From positions 1 through 46,595 of the forward strand of contig NZ_FNIF01000031.1 in the NCBI RefSeq assembly GCF_900103825.1: a DNA stretch of 46,595 bases, read 5' to 3'. Source of the DNA: Paenibacillus sp. yr247. Its GTDB lineage: Bacteria; Bacillota; Bacilli; Paenibacillales; NBRC-103111. This document shows, piece by piece, positions 1 through 7,992 of the stretch (its first letter is position 1; every line of letters begins with the position of its first letter). The notes under the pieces are model-generated. The model did no database searches. It worked only from the letters and a program-made list of their open reading frames with translations, and was not told where the DNA came from. A program made the translations under genes and the position numbers.

Positions 1-657
1 GATATTTTGCTGGACTCTCGCTCATTGTCTCACCAGTTGTTCAGCATGTATAAAGGTGATCTAGAGTGGGAGAAGGGAAGAGCTCTATTTGTTTCCATGG
101 ATTGCCGTGATCCGGCAACAGCTGATCATTCTTTGATTGTTGGATTCATCGCCTATCATTTAGTTAAAAGTATTCGTGTTACCTCCAGAGATGCTGATCG
201 CATGTTTCTTGTCGGTTTCCTTCATGATATAGGTAAACTGACGATGCCGGATGACATCTTGAAATCTTCAAAGCGATTAAGCCCCGAAGAACGCGATTTG
301 ATCATTGATCACGTCCAGATTGGGTATAACGCTCTAAATGAGCTTGAATTCGGTCCAGATATTCTCCAGTTTTGTTTCAATCATCATGAGCGGCTTGACG
401 GGAGCGGATATCCACTAGGTAGCTCAGATCACAGTGAAATTGGCCGTATTGCAGCGATTTCCGATATTTACTCGACGTTAAAATTACCCCGCAGCTATCG
501 AGCGGATAGTTTCACCGATGAAGGAATAATAGAGTTTCTATATCAAAACAAAGGACAATTCGATAAAGAATATACTGGCATTCTCAAAGCCTTTCTACAC
601 AACCGTTCATCACTGCCAACAAGAAGTCGTATTCCTTTCATCGGTATTGCAAAATAG
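1..657 (+). CDS. HD-GYP domain protein (5' partial)
   Basis: The reading frame is open from the first base, so the true start is probably left of the window; TTG at 7 and ATG at 46 are possible internal starts. The visible 218 codons hold an HD-GYP metal phosphohydrolase core: the HD pair in FLHDIGKLTMPDD and, about 45 residues later, HHERLDGSGYPLG, which carries the HH and GYP signatures. Proteins of this family usually hydrolyse cyclic di-GMP or related cyclic dinucleotides in the cytoplasm. No N-terminal sensor domain is visible. A Spo0E-like gene follows 11 bases downstream, probably in the same transcript, so the pair may tune host signalling and sporulation for the element. The substrate cannot be read from the sequence. 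Confidence 0.85.
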   Translation, partial: DILLDSRSLSHQLFSMYKGDLEWEKGRALFVSMDCRDPATADHSLIVGFIAYHLVKSIRVTSRDADRMFLVGFLHDIGKLTMPDDILKSSKRLSPEERDLIIDHVQIGYNALNELEFGPDILQFCFNHHERLDGSGYPLGSSDHSEIGRIAAISDIYSTLKLPRSYRADSFTDEGIIEFLYQNKGQFDKEYTGILKAFLHNRSSLPTRSRIPFIGIAK

Positions 658-668
658 GAGGGTTAGTA

Positions 669-839
669 ATGGTATTAGGACAACTATCAATTGCTAAGGA
701 AATTGAATCGGCTAAATTAACTCTCAACCTGGCCGCAGCCAATAATGGTTATGATTTTTCTGACCATGAACTACTACAACTCTCCCATAAATTGGATCAA
801 CTGATCATAGAATTTTACCGACTTCAAAAATCATATTGA
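669..839 (+). CDS. Spo0E-like aspartyl-phosphate phosphatase
   Basis: This 56-codon gene starts at ATG 669, just after a GGAGG in the 3' end of the HD-GYP gene. The product has the size and pattern of the Spo0E family, two helices with an acidic N-terminal stretch (KEIESAKLTLNL) and the hallmark LSHKLDQLIIEFY, matching the family SxxLDxLI motif. Family members dephosphorylate Spo0A~P and delay sporulation. Its place behind an HD-GYP gene on a mobile element suggests that the element restrains host sporulation or alters the cell state. The family call rests on the motif alone. Confidence 0.75.
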   Translation: MVLGQLSIAKEIESAKLTLNLAAANNGYDFSDHELLQLSHKLDQLIIEFYRLQKSY

Positions 840-903
840 AGGCACCGACCGTTTATTTCAACGCTCCTCATAATTAATCTATTACTATGGATAAAATAAA
901 AAC

Positions 904-932
904 TTTAATTGTTTCTATAAAAACCGTACAAT
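904..932 (+). promoter_or_regulatory. Candidate sigma-A promoter for the rep gene
   Basis: TTTAAT, 17 bases, then TACAAT lie in the AT-rich gap after the Spo0E gene and 36 bases before the GTG start at 968. Spacing is ideal; the -35 box is weak. Confidence 0.4.
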
Positions 933-967
933 AGTAGAAAGGAAGTTCGCTAGTGGGAGGGAAGACT

Positions 968-2137
968 GTGAGTAAGACAGCTCAAAAATTTGTAGAACAA
1001 GAAACAAGTCAGTTAGTCCGCAAATTCGGTGGAACTCATAGATCCCCCGAATTAAACCAACTATTGGAGAAGGACTACCAGAGGATCGCCAAGCGACTTA
1101 TGAAATATAAAATTTCCTCCTTAATTACGTTATATAACGAATCATGGGGAAGATATAATGAAATACGTGAAGTATCTCTTAGAACAAATGAAACAAAGGC
1201 ACAAGTAGATCCGGAATTGGAGATATACGCCGAGTTCCAAACAGCTATTTATAAAACAGTCATTGAAATGAAGCGAGTTGAAAATCGTAGTCAGCCTAAG
1301 CACCCAATAGCAAATACATTAGTAGACTATGGATTATTTTCGGCCAGTACGCCCAACAAGTCGTCTATTCAAAAGGATTTTGGAAACACAATTGTTCAAC
1401 AGCGAGAAGGTCTCAACAGCACCTTATATACGTACACAAATAAACATGCTGTGTTTCTGGAAAGTTTCGACGCAAAGGTCTTCATTGGTTTAACGAAAAT
1501 GTGGTTTGACCAGGGAAAGAATCCTAAAATTAAGATTGAATCATTAGGTGAACTTATTAATTCATATGAGGGAATTATTTCAGGTGGCGAAATCAAGACT
1601 GTTCGAGAGAGCCTTAGAAATATCCAGCAAACAATCATTGTCATGAAGGAATGCTTCGACCCTAGTATAAGTGAAATTATTCAAGTTACTGATGAATATT
1701 CTCCTATTGAAAGGATCACTTGGTATTTGCGCAATGGTGAAAAAGAGGGTGAAGAAACTGCAGCAACAATTGAACTTTCTAACACCTTACATACTAGCAT
1801 GCTAGAAGGTAACTATTCCTTCATAAATATGGTTCTATATAACGATTTAAACACACCAACAGCCAAGATCCTTTATATGACTATGATTCGTTCCGTTCAA
1901 CTGAATTCTACACTGTTCGAAGTAGACAGTTTAATTAATCAATTGAGGATCAATAGTAAAGTTAGAAAAGACGCAGTGAACAATCTTTTGCAGGCCTTCG
2001 AAGAGCTTAAAGATAATAATATTGTGGATGATTTCGAACCAATACACGGGAAACGTAATAAAATTGAGTATATAAAACTCAAATTCTCTGACTGGTTTCA
2101 AAATCAAAAACATACTGAAACACTTAAAATCGGGTAA
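968..2137 (+). CDS. Replication initiator-like protein (Rep, winged-helix type)
   Basis: Start chosen at GTG 968 because GGGAGGG lies six bases before it; an earlier in-frame GTG at 953 overlaps that ribosome site. The 389-residue product resembles plasmid initiators: a central DYGLFSASTP segment, then VFIGLTKMWFDQGKNPKIKI followed by a helix-turn-helix-like stretch, and a C-terminal half with a second winged-helix-like region ending in KRNKIEYIKLKFSDWF. Such proteins bind iterons and open the origin. The gene is followed at once by a terminator, an AT-rich tract and 21 direct repeats, the layout expected of a rep-ori unit. The functional call relies on this context plus overall resemblance, not on a catalytic motif. 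Confidence 0.7.
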   Translation: MSKTAQKFVEQETSQLVRKFGGTHRSPELNQLLEKDYQRIAKRLMKYKISSLITLYNESWGRYNEIREVSLRTNETKAQVDPELEIYAEFQTAIYKTVIEMKRVENRSQPKHPIANTLVDYGLFSASTPNKSSIQKDFGNTIVQQREGLNSTLYTYTNKHAVFLESFDAKVFIGLTKMWFDQGKNPKIKIESLGELINSYEGIISGGEIKTVRESLRNIQQTIIVMKECFDPSISEIIQVTDEYSPIERITWYLRNGEKEGEETAATIELSNTLHTSMLEGNYSFINMVLYNDLNTPTAKILYMTMIRSVQLNSTLFEVDSLINQLRINSKVRKDAVNNLLQAFEELKDNNIVDDFEPIHGKRNKIEYIKLKFSDWFQNQKHTETLKIG

Positions 2138-2160
2138 ACACCCCGATTTTTTTTATTTTT
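2126..2160 (+). terminator. Intrinsic terminator of rep
   Basis: AAAATCGGG and CCCCGATTTT pair around a six-base loop and are followed by a T-run. The stem overlaps the rep stop codon. The adjoining A/T-rich tract (2146-2187) could also serve as the DNA unwinding element of the origin. Confidence 0.85.
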
Positions 2161-2194
2161 TCAAAAAATTTTTTTAAGAAAAAATTCCATTCCC

Positions 2195-2657
2195 AGGGTC
2201 TCTACTCTGTTCAATGTAGGGTTTCTACTCCGCGTAATATAGGGTCTGTACTCCGCAAGATGTAGGGTCTCTACTCCGTATATTCAAGGGTCTCTACTCC
2301 GTTTGATTGAGGGTTTGTACTCCGTTTAATCGAGGGTCTGTACTCCGTCCTAGGGTCTGTACTCCGTTTAATGGGGTGTCTCTACTCCGTCCTAGGGTCT
2401 GTACTCCGTTTAACCGAGGGGCTGTACTCCGAAATCGGGGTTTGTACTCCGTTTATTCGAGGGTGTCTACTCTGTAAATTCAATGGTCTGTACTCCGTTT
2501 GAATGAGGGTCTGTACTCCGACCTAGGGTCTGTACTCCGTTCGAGTGAGGGTTTGTACTCCGTTAAACCAGGGGGCTGTACTCCGTTCATTGTAGGTGCT
2601 GTACTCCGACTTAGGGTTTGTACTCCGTTCATTGTAGGGACTGTACTCCGTTTGCCT
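2195..2657 (+). repeat. Iteron array, 21 direct repeats (putative replication origin)
   Basis: Twenty-one head-to-tail copies of a unit close to AGGGTCTGTACTCCGTTTAA were counted by eye. The core GTACTCCG is almost invariant (variants CTACTCCG and CTACTCTG). Unit length is mostly about 23 bases, with several short units of about 18-19 that end in CCT or CTT. All copies face the same way. The array lies between a Rep-like gene with an AT-rich tail and a probable antisense RNA, which is typical of iteron-controlled plasmid origins. The many copies suggest a handcuffing or titration mode of copy control. The sequence between cores is not unique spacer material, so this is not a CRISPR. Confidence 0.85.
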
Positions 2658-2735
2658 GAATTTAACTTTCATGATAATGTCGAATAAGGGTGGAATTTGG
2701 TTTGTTTATCCATTTCAAACAATCAAATTCATCCC

Positions 2736-2906
2736 TAATGCAAAAAGCCTCCAATTTGGCGATTGGAAGCTTTAGAGATTTCGAGTAGTTTTAGCGAACT
2801 ACCGAAAAATATTGTAGTAATCATGGTTGGCCCCGTGGATCCTGCAACAAGGAGTCTAGTAACTCTCGAAATTTTTAACCTTCGAGGGTCTGCTTTCTTA
2901 TTGCCT
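2736..2906 (-). ncRNA. Probable small RNA beside the origin
   Basis: On the minus strand a near-consensus promoter, TTGAAA (2942-2937), 18 bases, TATAAT (2918-2913), predicts a start near 2906. An intrinsic terminator (AAAGCTTCCAAT / ATTGGAGGCTTTTTG) sits at 2773-2738. The roughly 165-base RNA contains inverted repeats, GTAGTT/AACTAC at 2785-2802 and ATTTCGAG/CTCGAAAT spanning 2777-2871. No convincing coding frame fits it. It lies antisense to the region just upstream of the 2974 gene and next to the iterons, the position of a counter-transcribed copy-number RNA or a regulator of that gene. The boundaries are predictions. Confidence 0.65.
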
Positions 2907-2912
2907 GTATCT

Positions 2913-2942
2913 ATTATATCAGATAACCTTCCATATTTTCAA
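2913..2942 (-). promoter_or_regulatory. Promoter of the minus-strand small RNA
   Basis: TTGAAA-N18-TATAAT read on the minus strand. It is one of the best sigma-A matches in the window. Its -35 box lies about 30 bases upstream of the start codon of the divergent 2974 gene. Confidence 0.7.
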
Positions 2943-2973
2943 CGGAAAAATCAATAGAATGGAGGTGAATTTC

Positions 2974-4455
2974 ATGATAATTCGAGATGAAGTAGCGGTA
3001 AGTCAAATCTTTTTGCAAGCCTTCTTTGAAATCGAAAAACATTATGCCGATAAATCGGAAAAGTTCCGGTTTCGCTCGTTTAAGGGTCAGCAAGTAGGGC
3101 GACTGAAAAATCATATTACAAAAGCCGACCTACAGTTGTTTACTACTGTTCAGAAGTATTGTAATCCATTTGGAAAACTTCGCGAAGGTTACAGTAAACA
3201 CGAACTCTATATCCAACTGAAGAATCTTTACTGTGATAATGCTTGCAGTAAAGATCAGTTTTATGCTGCCTTTAATAAGTTTGTACTTCACAACCTTATT
3301 TCCGTGGAGATCGATTCGTTTACAAATGAAGAATTATATACATTAAACCAGTACGTTGATTCACAGACGGGGAAGGTAGGTTACCTATCCCTACTTCATC
3401 CTGTAGTCTTTACGGAAGCATTTAATGAAATGCCTATCTGTCAGCAAAAACTCTTCTATCAAGCTGTTACTCAGCAAGGCGGAAAGGAAAGATCCATCCA
3501 ACGGAATTTGAATGATGGTTTATTTGAATTTCTGCATCGTAAGCAAGTGAATCAAGTTCGTGCGATCCTGGACAACCTTGTGGCTAAACCTATCTATGGT
3601 ACTAAGCCTTTATTTGCTGCTGCAGAAATAAAGAAAAACGTCGTTGGTGGCTATAAAGCTGTATATAGGGTGCATTCAGATTTTATTATTCCTTATGTTT
3701 CCGGTCAGGGCGACGAATATCATGCTGAACTCCCATTTAAAAAGCGGTATCGCCGTATTGCACGCTTTATGAGAGAAGTAATGGCAGAATTAGGTATCGG
3801 TGAGTTTGAATTATTTAAGGAGGGGCGTAGCTTCTACCAGCTATTCCGCTTAGTGAAGGATAAAGGATTTTCCTACATTCGCACGGTACTTACTCGTATA
3901 CGTGACATTCACAAAACTCATTTTGTATATCCTGATAATGTACTTGATTTCCTCAAAGATGAGATTCATAACAAATCAATGACCATCTTGCTGGCCATTG
4001 CACAAGAAACAGGTGTATATAAATTTATTGCTCCGTATGGAACAGATCGGCAGGAGCGCTTCAACGCATTCGGATCTTCCATGAAGGGAATCGACAAAGG
4101 AACCTTCCGCCGTTTGTGTAAATTAGCAGCACCGAAGTTGTTAAAAGAATATGGTGTTTCTCCTGTAGCCGGTGTAACTTCATACGTGAAAGTGCCGAAG
4201 CTGGACAATAGCTTAGATATGCCGCGGGTCCGACTAAAAGCCCTTCACTTTGAAAAATGTCCAGAAAAGTACCACGACCTCGAGTATAAAGCTGAATTCA
4301 AGCTTCGCAAGAATGAGCACCCATCTGCGATTACCAAATGGCTCTTGAAGGAAGTTGAGAAGTTGCCTACTTGGGAGCTGTTCGTGGATCCACCAAGGGA
4401 CTTCCGACTTGAAGAATACCTCACAAATACAATACTTATTCACTCCGCTTCCTAA
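2974..4455 (+). CDS. Replication-module protein of unknown function
   Basis: Start chosen at ATG 2974, seven bases after GGAGGTG; the upstream ATG at 2959 overlaps that site. The 493-residue product is rich in basic and aromatic residues and looks helical and soluble, with no membrane segment. Stretches such as RRIARFMREVMAELGIGEF and HPSAITKWLLKEVEKLPTW are plausible DNA-binding helices, but I recognise no family. Position next to iterons, and opposite a probable antisense RNA, makes a role in initiation, copy control or partition likely. It could also be a second initiator or a helicase loader. Confidence 0.6.
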   Translation: MIIRDEVAVSQIFLQAFFEIEKHYADKSEKFRFRSFKGQQVGRLKNHITKADLQLFTTVQKYCNPFGKLREGYSKHELYIQLKNLYCDNACSKDQFYAAFNKFVLHNLISVEIDSFTNEELYTLNQYVDSQTGKVGYLSLLHPVVFTEAFNEMPICQQKLFYQAVTQQGGKERSIQRNLNDGLFEFLHRKQVNQVRAILDNLVAKPIYGTKPLFAAAEIKKNVVGGYKAVYRVHSDFIIPYVSGQGDEYHAELPFKKRYRRIARFMREVMAELGIGEFELFKEGRSFYQLFRLVKDKGFSYIRTVLTRIRDIHKTHFVYPDNVLDFLKDEIHNKSMTILLAIAQETGVYKFIAPYGTDRQERFNAFGSSMKGIDKGTFRRLCKLAAPKLLKEYGVSPVAGVTSYVKVPKLDNSLDMPRVRLKALHFEKCPEKYHDLEYKAEFKLRKNEHPSAITKWLLKEVEKLPTWELFVDPPRDFRLEEYLTNTILIHSAS

Positions 4456-5100
4456 GCTCTCTTTTATTCAAAAAAGAGGGCCACTTGGCATGTCCTCATA
4501 TTTCATCCATTTGTTTCCCACTCAACCCAGCGAATCTATTATTATGCATTTTTCAAATCATATAGTCCTTAATCATTATTTCTTACTCTACTATTCATAT
4601 AAATACAGACATAATTCTATGGATATAATCCTTTACGGATGCTTATCTGCTTAAAATTCATAAATTAACGGACACTAAACTGTGCATAAGTCTATATTTC
4701 CGATCAATAGCAGCCAAGTGAGGCAGTGCAACAAATTCGGTTCTGCTTTCTTAGGAATGAATTCCGAATCTTTCTGTTATTTTATGAGTATTAAGAGTTT
4801 CGTCTGTTTCTTTTTATGAAAGGACTTCATGCGTCTGTTTTTATTCGTCGAAACACCGTCTAAAGCCTTACGGCTATTGAATTCTCATAAACCGTAATAG
4901 AATACTCTTTAATAGGTTTTATCTTTAATAGCTTTAATATTTATTATATATATAAAGGAATTAAACTATTCTCAATTCATTGTCTGATTTTCTTAATTAT
5001 TTTTCTTAGGTTTTTTATTATTAATCGATAGATTAATATATTTGAACTCTTATATTGTTTGTGATTTTATCTTATGGTAGTATGAAACTAGAATTATTAT
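4456..5100. other. AT-rich intergenic stretch
   Basis: About 650 bases without a convincing gene. A weak hairpin (CTCTTTT / AAAAGAG, 4459-4477) follows the upstream gene. Further on, TCTTTAATAG occurs twice near 4910-4935 before a run of A/T at 4940-5045. A promoter-like TTGTTT-N17-TAGTAT lies at about 5056-5084 and would start transcription into the leader RNA described next. The small frames here lack ribosome sites. Confidence 0.45.
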
Positions 5101-5290
5101 TTTGCTCAATGTTGAGCTTGACTCCGAAGATAAAAGCCCTATGGGCGGCATGATCTTTTTAGTAGTAGGCATATAACTGTCTGTAGCTAAATAAGGTATC
5201 CGCACATGGGGCTTTTTTTGTTCCATTTGCGCTTTCAAGTCGAAGAATGTACGGTATTCCGATACCCTGCAATCTTCGGCTTTTTATTTA
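5101..5290 (+). ncRNA. Leader RNA A with two tandem terminators, upstream of the Rad52-like gene
   Basis: The leader begins with a small hairpin (GCTCAA TG TTGAGC). It continues with a block shared with leader B (9867-10031), GACTCCGAAGA then AAAGCCCTATGGGCGGCATGA. The AAAGCCCTATG..GCGG arm pairs with CCGCACATGGGGCTTT at 5200-5215 and is followed by seven Ts, forming a first terminator (5132-5219). A second terminator (CGAAGA / TCTTCG, 5241-5287) follows. The Rad52-like gene starts 40 bases later. Two terminators in series behind a conserved block suggest attenuation or antitermination. It matches no riboswitch class I can name. Confidence 0.65.
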
Positions 5291-5329
5291 TATATGAATT
5301 TAAATTTAACCCAAAGGAGGAAGTTAGAT

Positions 5330-6469
5330 ATGACCTCGAAAGACTCCCCAAGTTTGTTTGAAAGGTTAAATGCACCATTCCCTTACGAGGAGTATTCGGT
5401 GAATCATGACGGCTTTGTTTCAGTAAGTCCGCAGGCAACCTCAGACCGGCTCAATGAAGTGTTCGGGCCAGAAGGATGGAAACTAGAAGTGGCAGAGCAA
5501 ATCGTGGATATGAACCTCTTCAGTGTATCCATATTGGGGAAAATCTCAATTAGGGACGAACGTGCTGAATGGATCGAAAAAGCACAGTTCGGAGACTCAA
5601 CGATGGTCATTCAAAGAAGCAAAACAGAACCGACGGCTCAAGCCATCCTGGACTCCAAGAAAAAAGCGCTCTCTGATGCCATGAAAAAATGTGCATCCTT
5701 ACTTGGAGTCGCCTCAGATGTCTATCGAGGTAGGTTTACGGTCGTCAGGAAAGACACCGTCGATTATAAACGGCTGCTCGTTGAATTCAAGCTTAACAGT
5801 AACTCTAAGCAGTTTAAGGAAGGCATTGTTCTTCTCCCTGATCACTACCAGGCCTACTATTTGGAAAAAGGATGGGAAGGACTTTTTGTTTCAGATTTTC
5901 ACAAAGGTAACACCGGAGGGATTATCGGAGGCAGCGGTGGCCGAAATAATCGACAAACCGATCTCGATCGTCATGACGAAGCCATGGCCAATCTCAAATC
6001 AAAATATGAGGCAGGCAATGGGACTCTGAATGGATTTGAGGATTGGTTAAAGAAAATGCAAGATAAGGGACATACGTGTCCGCAAATGGATTACATCCTG
6101 CAAGATGCCATTAACAAAAAAGCGGAGAAGAGTACCACCAAGCATAGCGGTGCTACTGAACAACGCACAGCGAACTCGAATGACTCTTCCCCAAAAGGGA
6201 AAACTGAAGGTAATAATGCTTCTAGCCAGCAGCCTAATGAGGATACTAGTCTTGTTATGGAGTTTGCTGAGCTTCACGCTGAAGGGGAATCGGATCCTTA
6301 CTATCGATTGACCTTTAAGCATAAGGGCATTCCGACCGAAATTATCGCTTGTGGCCCACTTGTTACCCAGATTGATAATTTGGACTTAAAAGAAGGGTCA
6401 AAATGCAAGATTCTTACCCGTGAAGCGAAAGGTAAGAATGTTCTGCGACAGATAAAACTAGTAAGCTAG
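5330..6469 (+). CDS. Rad52/Rad22-family single-strand annealing protein
   Basis: Start chosen at ATG 5330, nine bases after AAAGGAGG; the ATG at 5294 has no ribosome site. The N-terminal 140 residues have the Rad52/Rad22 pattern: LFERLNAPFPYEEY, ATSDRLNEVFGPEGW, a beta-strand core, then TEPTAQAILDSKKKALSDAM and the helix leading to LGVASDVYRG. Such proteins coat and anneal single strands. The middle (about 215-320) is low-complexity and charged, and the last 70 residues form a separate small beta-rich region. The gene stands with ssb (6950) and a replication module, so it probably repairs or recombines single-stranded element DNA during transfer. Expression appears gated by leader A. Confidence 0.8.
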   Translation: MTSKDSPSLFERLNAPFPYEEYSVNHDGFVSVSPQATSDRLNEVFGPEGWKLEVAEQIVDMNLFSVSILGKISIRDERAEWIEKAQFGDSTMVIQRSKTEPTAQAILDSKKKALSDAMKKCASLLGVASDVYRGRFTVVRKDTVDYKRLLVEFKLNSNSKQFKEGIVLLPDHYQAYYLEKGWEGLFVSDFHKGNTGGIIGGSGGRNNRQTDLDRHDEAMANLKSKYEAGNGTLNGFEDWLKKMQDKGHTCPQMDYILQDAINKKAEKSTTKHSGATEQRTANSNDSSPKGKTEGNNASSQQPNEDTSLVMEFAELHAEGESDPYYRLTFKHKGIPTEIIACGPLVTQIDNLDLKEGSKCKILTREAKGKNVLRQIKLVS

Positions 6470-6609
6470 TTGAATTTGAGCTGCAATGGATCGAAGATGG
6501 TGAAGAACAGGAGCCGGATACAAGAACCTGGCTCCTGCATCCCTTCACGTATCGCACATGTTTGATTTGCCGAATGAGTTACCAAAGATATTCTTAGGAG
6601 GTTGTAGAT

Positions 6610-6816
6610 ATGTCGGTCAAGGTTGTAGATATGCATGATAATTTTAAATGTGCCTGCGGCAATACGTCTTTTGGTAGCGGGTTTTTCCCTTGTGACAATG
6701 AAGGGAATTATGTGGAACCAGATTCAGACTGGATCGGTTACTACAAATGTGAAGCTTGTGGGCAGATTTATTCACCGGTGGAAAATGAACGTAGCAATGG
6801 CGATACAAAAAAGTAA
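6610..6816 (+). CDS. Small zinc-ribbon protein
   Basis: A 68-residue protein with two cysteine knuckles, CACG near the N-terminus and CEAC about 35 residues later, the usual layout of a one-zinc ribbon. AGGAGG precedes ATG 6610. The start region contains an exact 13-base duplication, GGTTGTAGATATG, at 6600-6612 and 6621-6633, giving a second in-frame ATG at 6631 with no ribosome site. It lies between the Rad52-like gene and ssb. Its role is unknown; a nucleic-acid or protein adaptor is likely. Confidence 0.7.
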   Translation: MSVKVVDMHDNFKCACGNTSFGSGFFPCDNEGNYVEPDSDWIGYYKCEACGQIYSPVENERSNGDTKK

Positions 6817-6949
6817 CGGCTATTGGAAGATAGTTTATAACGTTACCGTGAAAACTGTACGCTGAACCTGTAACCATTATTCAAGTTAGCTGCTCGTAAT
6901 AATCGTGTGAATTAAGCGATAACCAACCAATTATTAGGAGGTAATTACT

Positions 6950-7429
6950 ATTCTGAACCGTGTTATATTGATCGGGAGATTAACCCGCGAACCAGAATTA
7001 CGCTATACTCCAGCTGGAGTCGCTGTTACTCAGTTTACTCTTGCTGTAGACCGTCCGTTTACGAACTCTCAATCGAAAGAGCGTGAGGCCGACTTTATCA
7101 ATATCGTAACGTGGAGGCAACTCGCCGAGACGTGCGCGAACTATTTGCGTAAAGGTCGTCTAACCGCAGTGGAAGGCCGCATTCAGGTGCGCAATTACGA
7201 CAACAATGAAGGTAAAAGGGTTTATGTCACTGAAATTGTTGCCGATAATGTACGTTTCCTTGAATCAAGCAATAGCGGTAATCGCGAAGAGGGTACGGGA
7301 TCATCGAATTCAAACGCTGGCTATGGCGGCGGAGGCGATCGGCACGGCGGTGGAACACGCGAACAGCAGGATCCTTTTATTGATGACGGAAAACCGATCG
7401 ATATATCTGACGACGATCTCCCATTTTAA
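6950..7429 (+). CDS. ssb: Single-stranded DNA-binding protein with ATT start codon
   Basis: The product is a classic bacterial SSB: an OB-fold beginning LNRVILIGRLTREPELRYTP, the IVTWRQLAETCANYLRKG segment, a Gly-rich linker and the acidic DDDLPF tail that recruits partner proteins. The family normally begins MLNRVILIGRLT. That alignment puts the start at ATT 6950, eight bases after AGGAGG at 6936-6941. No ATG, GTG or TTG is available there, and TTG 6968 would remove the first beta strand. CTG 6953 is the only alternative. The protein would protect single-stranded DNA during replication or transfer. The rare start codon suggests weak or feedback-controlled translation. Confidence 0.92.
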   Translation: MLNRVILIGRLTREPELRYTPAGVAVTQFTLAVDRPFTNSQSKEREADFINIVTWRQLAETCANYLRKGRLTAVEGRIQVRNYDNNEGKRVYVTEIVADNVRFLESSNSGNREEGTGSSNSNAGYGGGGDRHGGGTREQQDPFIDDGKPIDISDDDLPF

Positions 7430-7543
7430 GGAAATTATCCATAATATTACAATTAATCTTATTATTAAATTACTAGCGGCGATGAGTGGGAGGCTATCTA
7501 TTCACCGTTCCCCACTCGTATGTGCTGCATAAGGAGAAAACAT

Positions 7544-7819
7544 ATGAACGTGATTAGTAAAGCAGCAGACGAAAATGAAAAAAATGAAGTTAAATCTTCT
7601 GATTCTTTTGCGGCATTTGTTTCTTTAAATCGTTACTTTACCCTTACTGAGTCCGCGAAACCTAGCTTGAAGCAAGCTGAAGTGGCTGTCCAATTTCTGT
7701 GCCAAATGTACGGTGCAAAGAACGAGGACGAGTTGTTTCAGCGTGGAGACAGTGATTTAATCGCAACGTTCAATGAGGTTAAAGCCAAGATTATGGCAGA
7801 TGTTAGCTTAGAGCAGTAG
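7544..7819 (+). CDS. Small hypothetical protein
   Basis: A 91-residue protein starting at ATG 7544, seven bases after AAGGAG. It is acidic and helical, with a charged N-terminus followed by SDSFAAFVSLNRYFTLTESA and a C-terminal helical half. No signal, membrane segment or metal motif is seen. It sits 114 bases after ssb, across a hairpin (7481-7520), and before two strong terminators. No family recognised. Confidence 0.6.
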   Translation: MNVISKAADENEKNEVKSSDSFAAFVSLNRYFTLTESAKPSLKQAEVAVQFLCQMYGAKNEDELFQRGDSDLIATFNEVKAKIMADVSLEQ

Positions 7820-7859
7820 GTATAGGTTATAGCAGTTCTTGATACTTTGTTGAGCCCAG

Positions 7860-7959
7860 AATGGGGACTAGGATTAGTCCCCCATTCAATAGGCCTGAAA
7901 ATGAAACTCTTGAAAATGCTCCCCCTGGCGCAATTGTGATGTGCTTGGGGGATTTTTTT
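7860..7959 (+). terminator. Two consecutive terminator hairpins
   Basis: The first hairpin (AATGGGGACT / AGTCCCCCATT, 7860-7886) has no T-run. The second (CTCCCCC / GGGGGATTTTTTT, 7919-7959) is a standard intrinsic terminator. The following gene starts 34 bases later, so this may again be a regulated leader, as at 5101 and 9867, although the primary sequence differs. Confidence 0.8.
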
Positions 7960-7992
7960 CTGTCGAAAACATGGAAATGAGGAATGAACAAA

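Noticed and set aside
2195..2657. CRISPR array
   Set aside because: Period is only about 18-23 bases and the segments between cores are themselves similar; no unique spacers and no cas genes.
2499..2687. 62-residue reading frame with repeated GLYS and CTPF phrases
   Set aside because: It is the translation of the iteron repeats and has no ribosome site.
2763..2957. 64-residue plus-strand frame
   Set aside because: No ribosome site, no ATG, and it lies opposite the better supported minus-strand small RNA.
4355..4654. 99-residue frame overlapping the end of the 2974 gene
   Set aside because: Mostly a shadow of that gene followed by AT-rich sequence; no start signal.
5101..5153. Known riboswitch (preQ1, c-di-GMP, ZTP or guanidine class) in leader A
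   Set aside because: None of the signature core sequences of these classes could be matched, so the leader is described only by its own structure.
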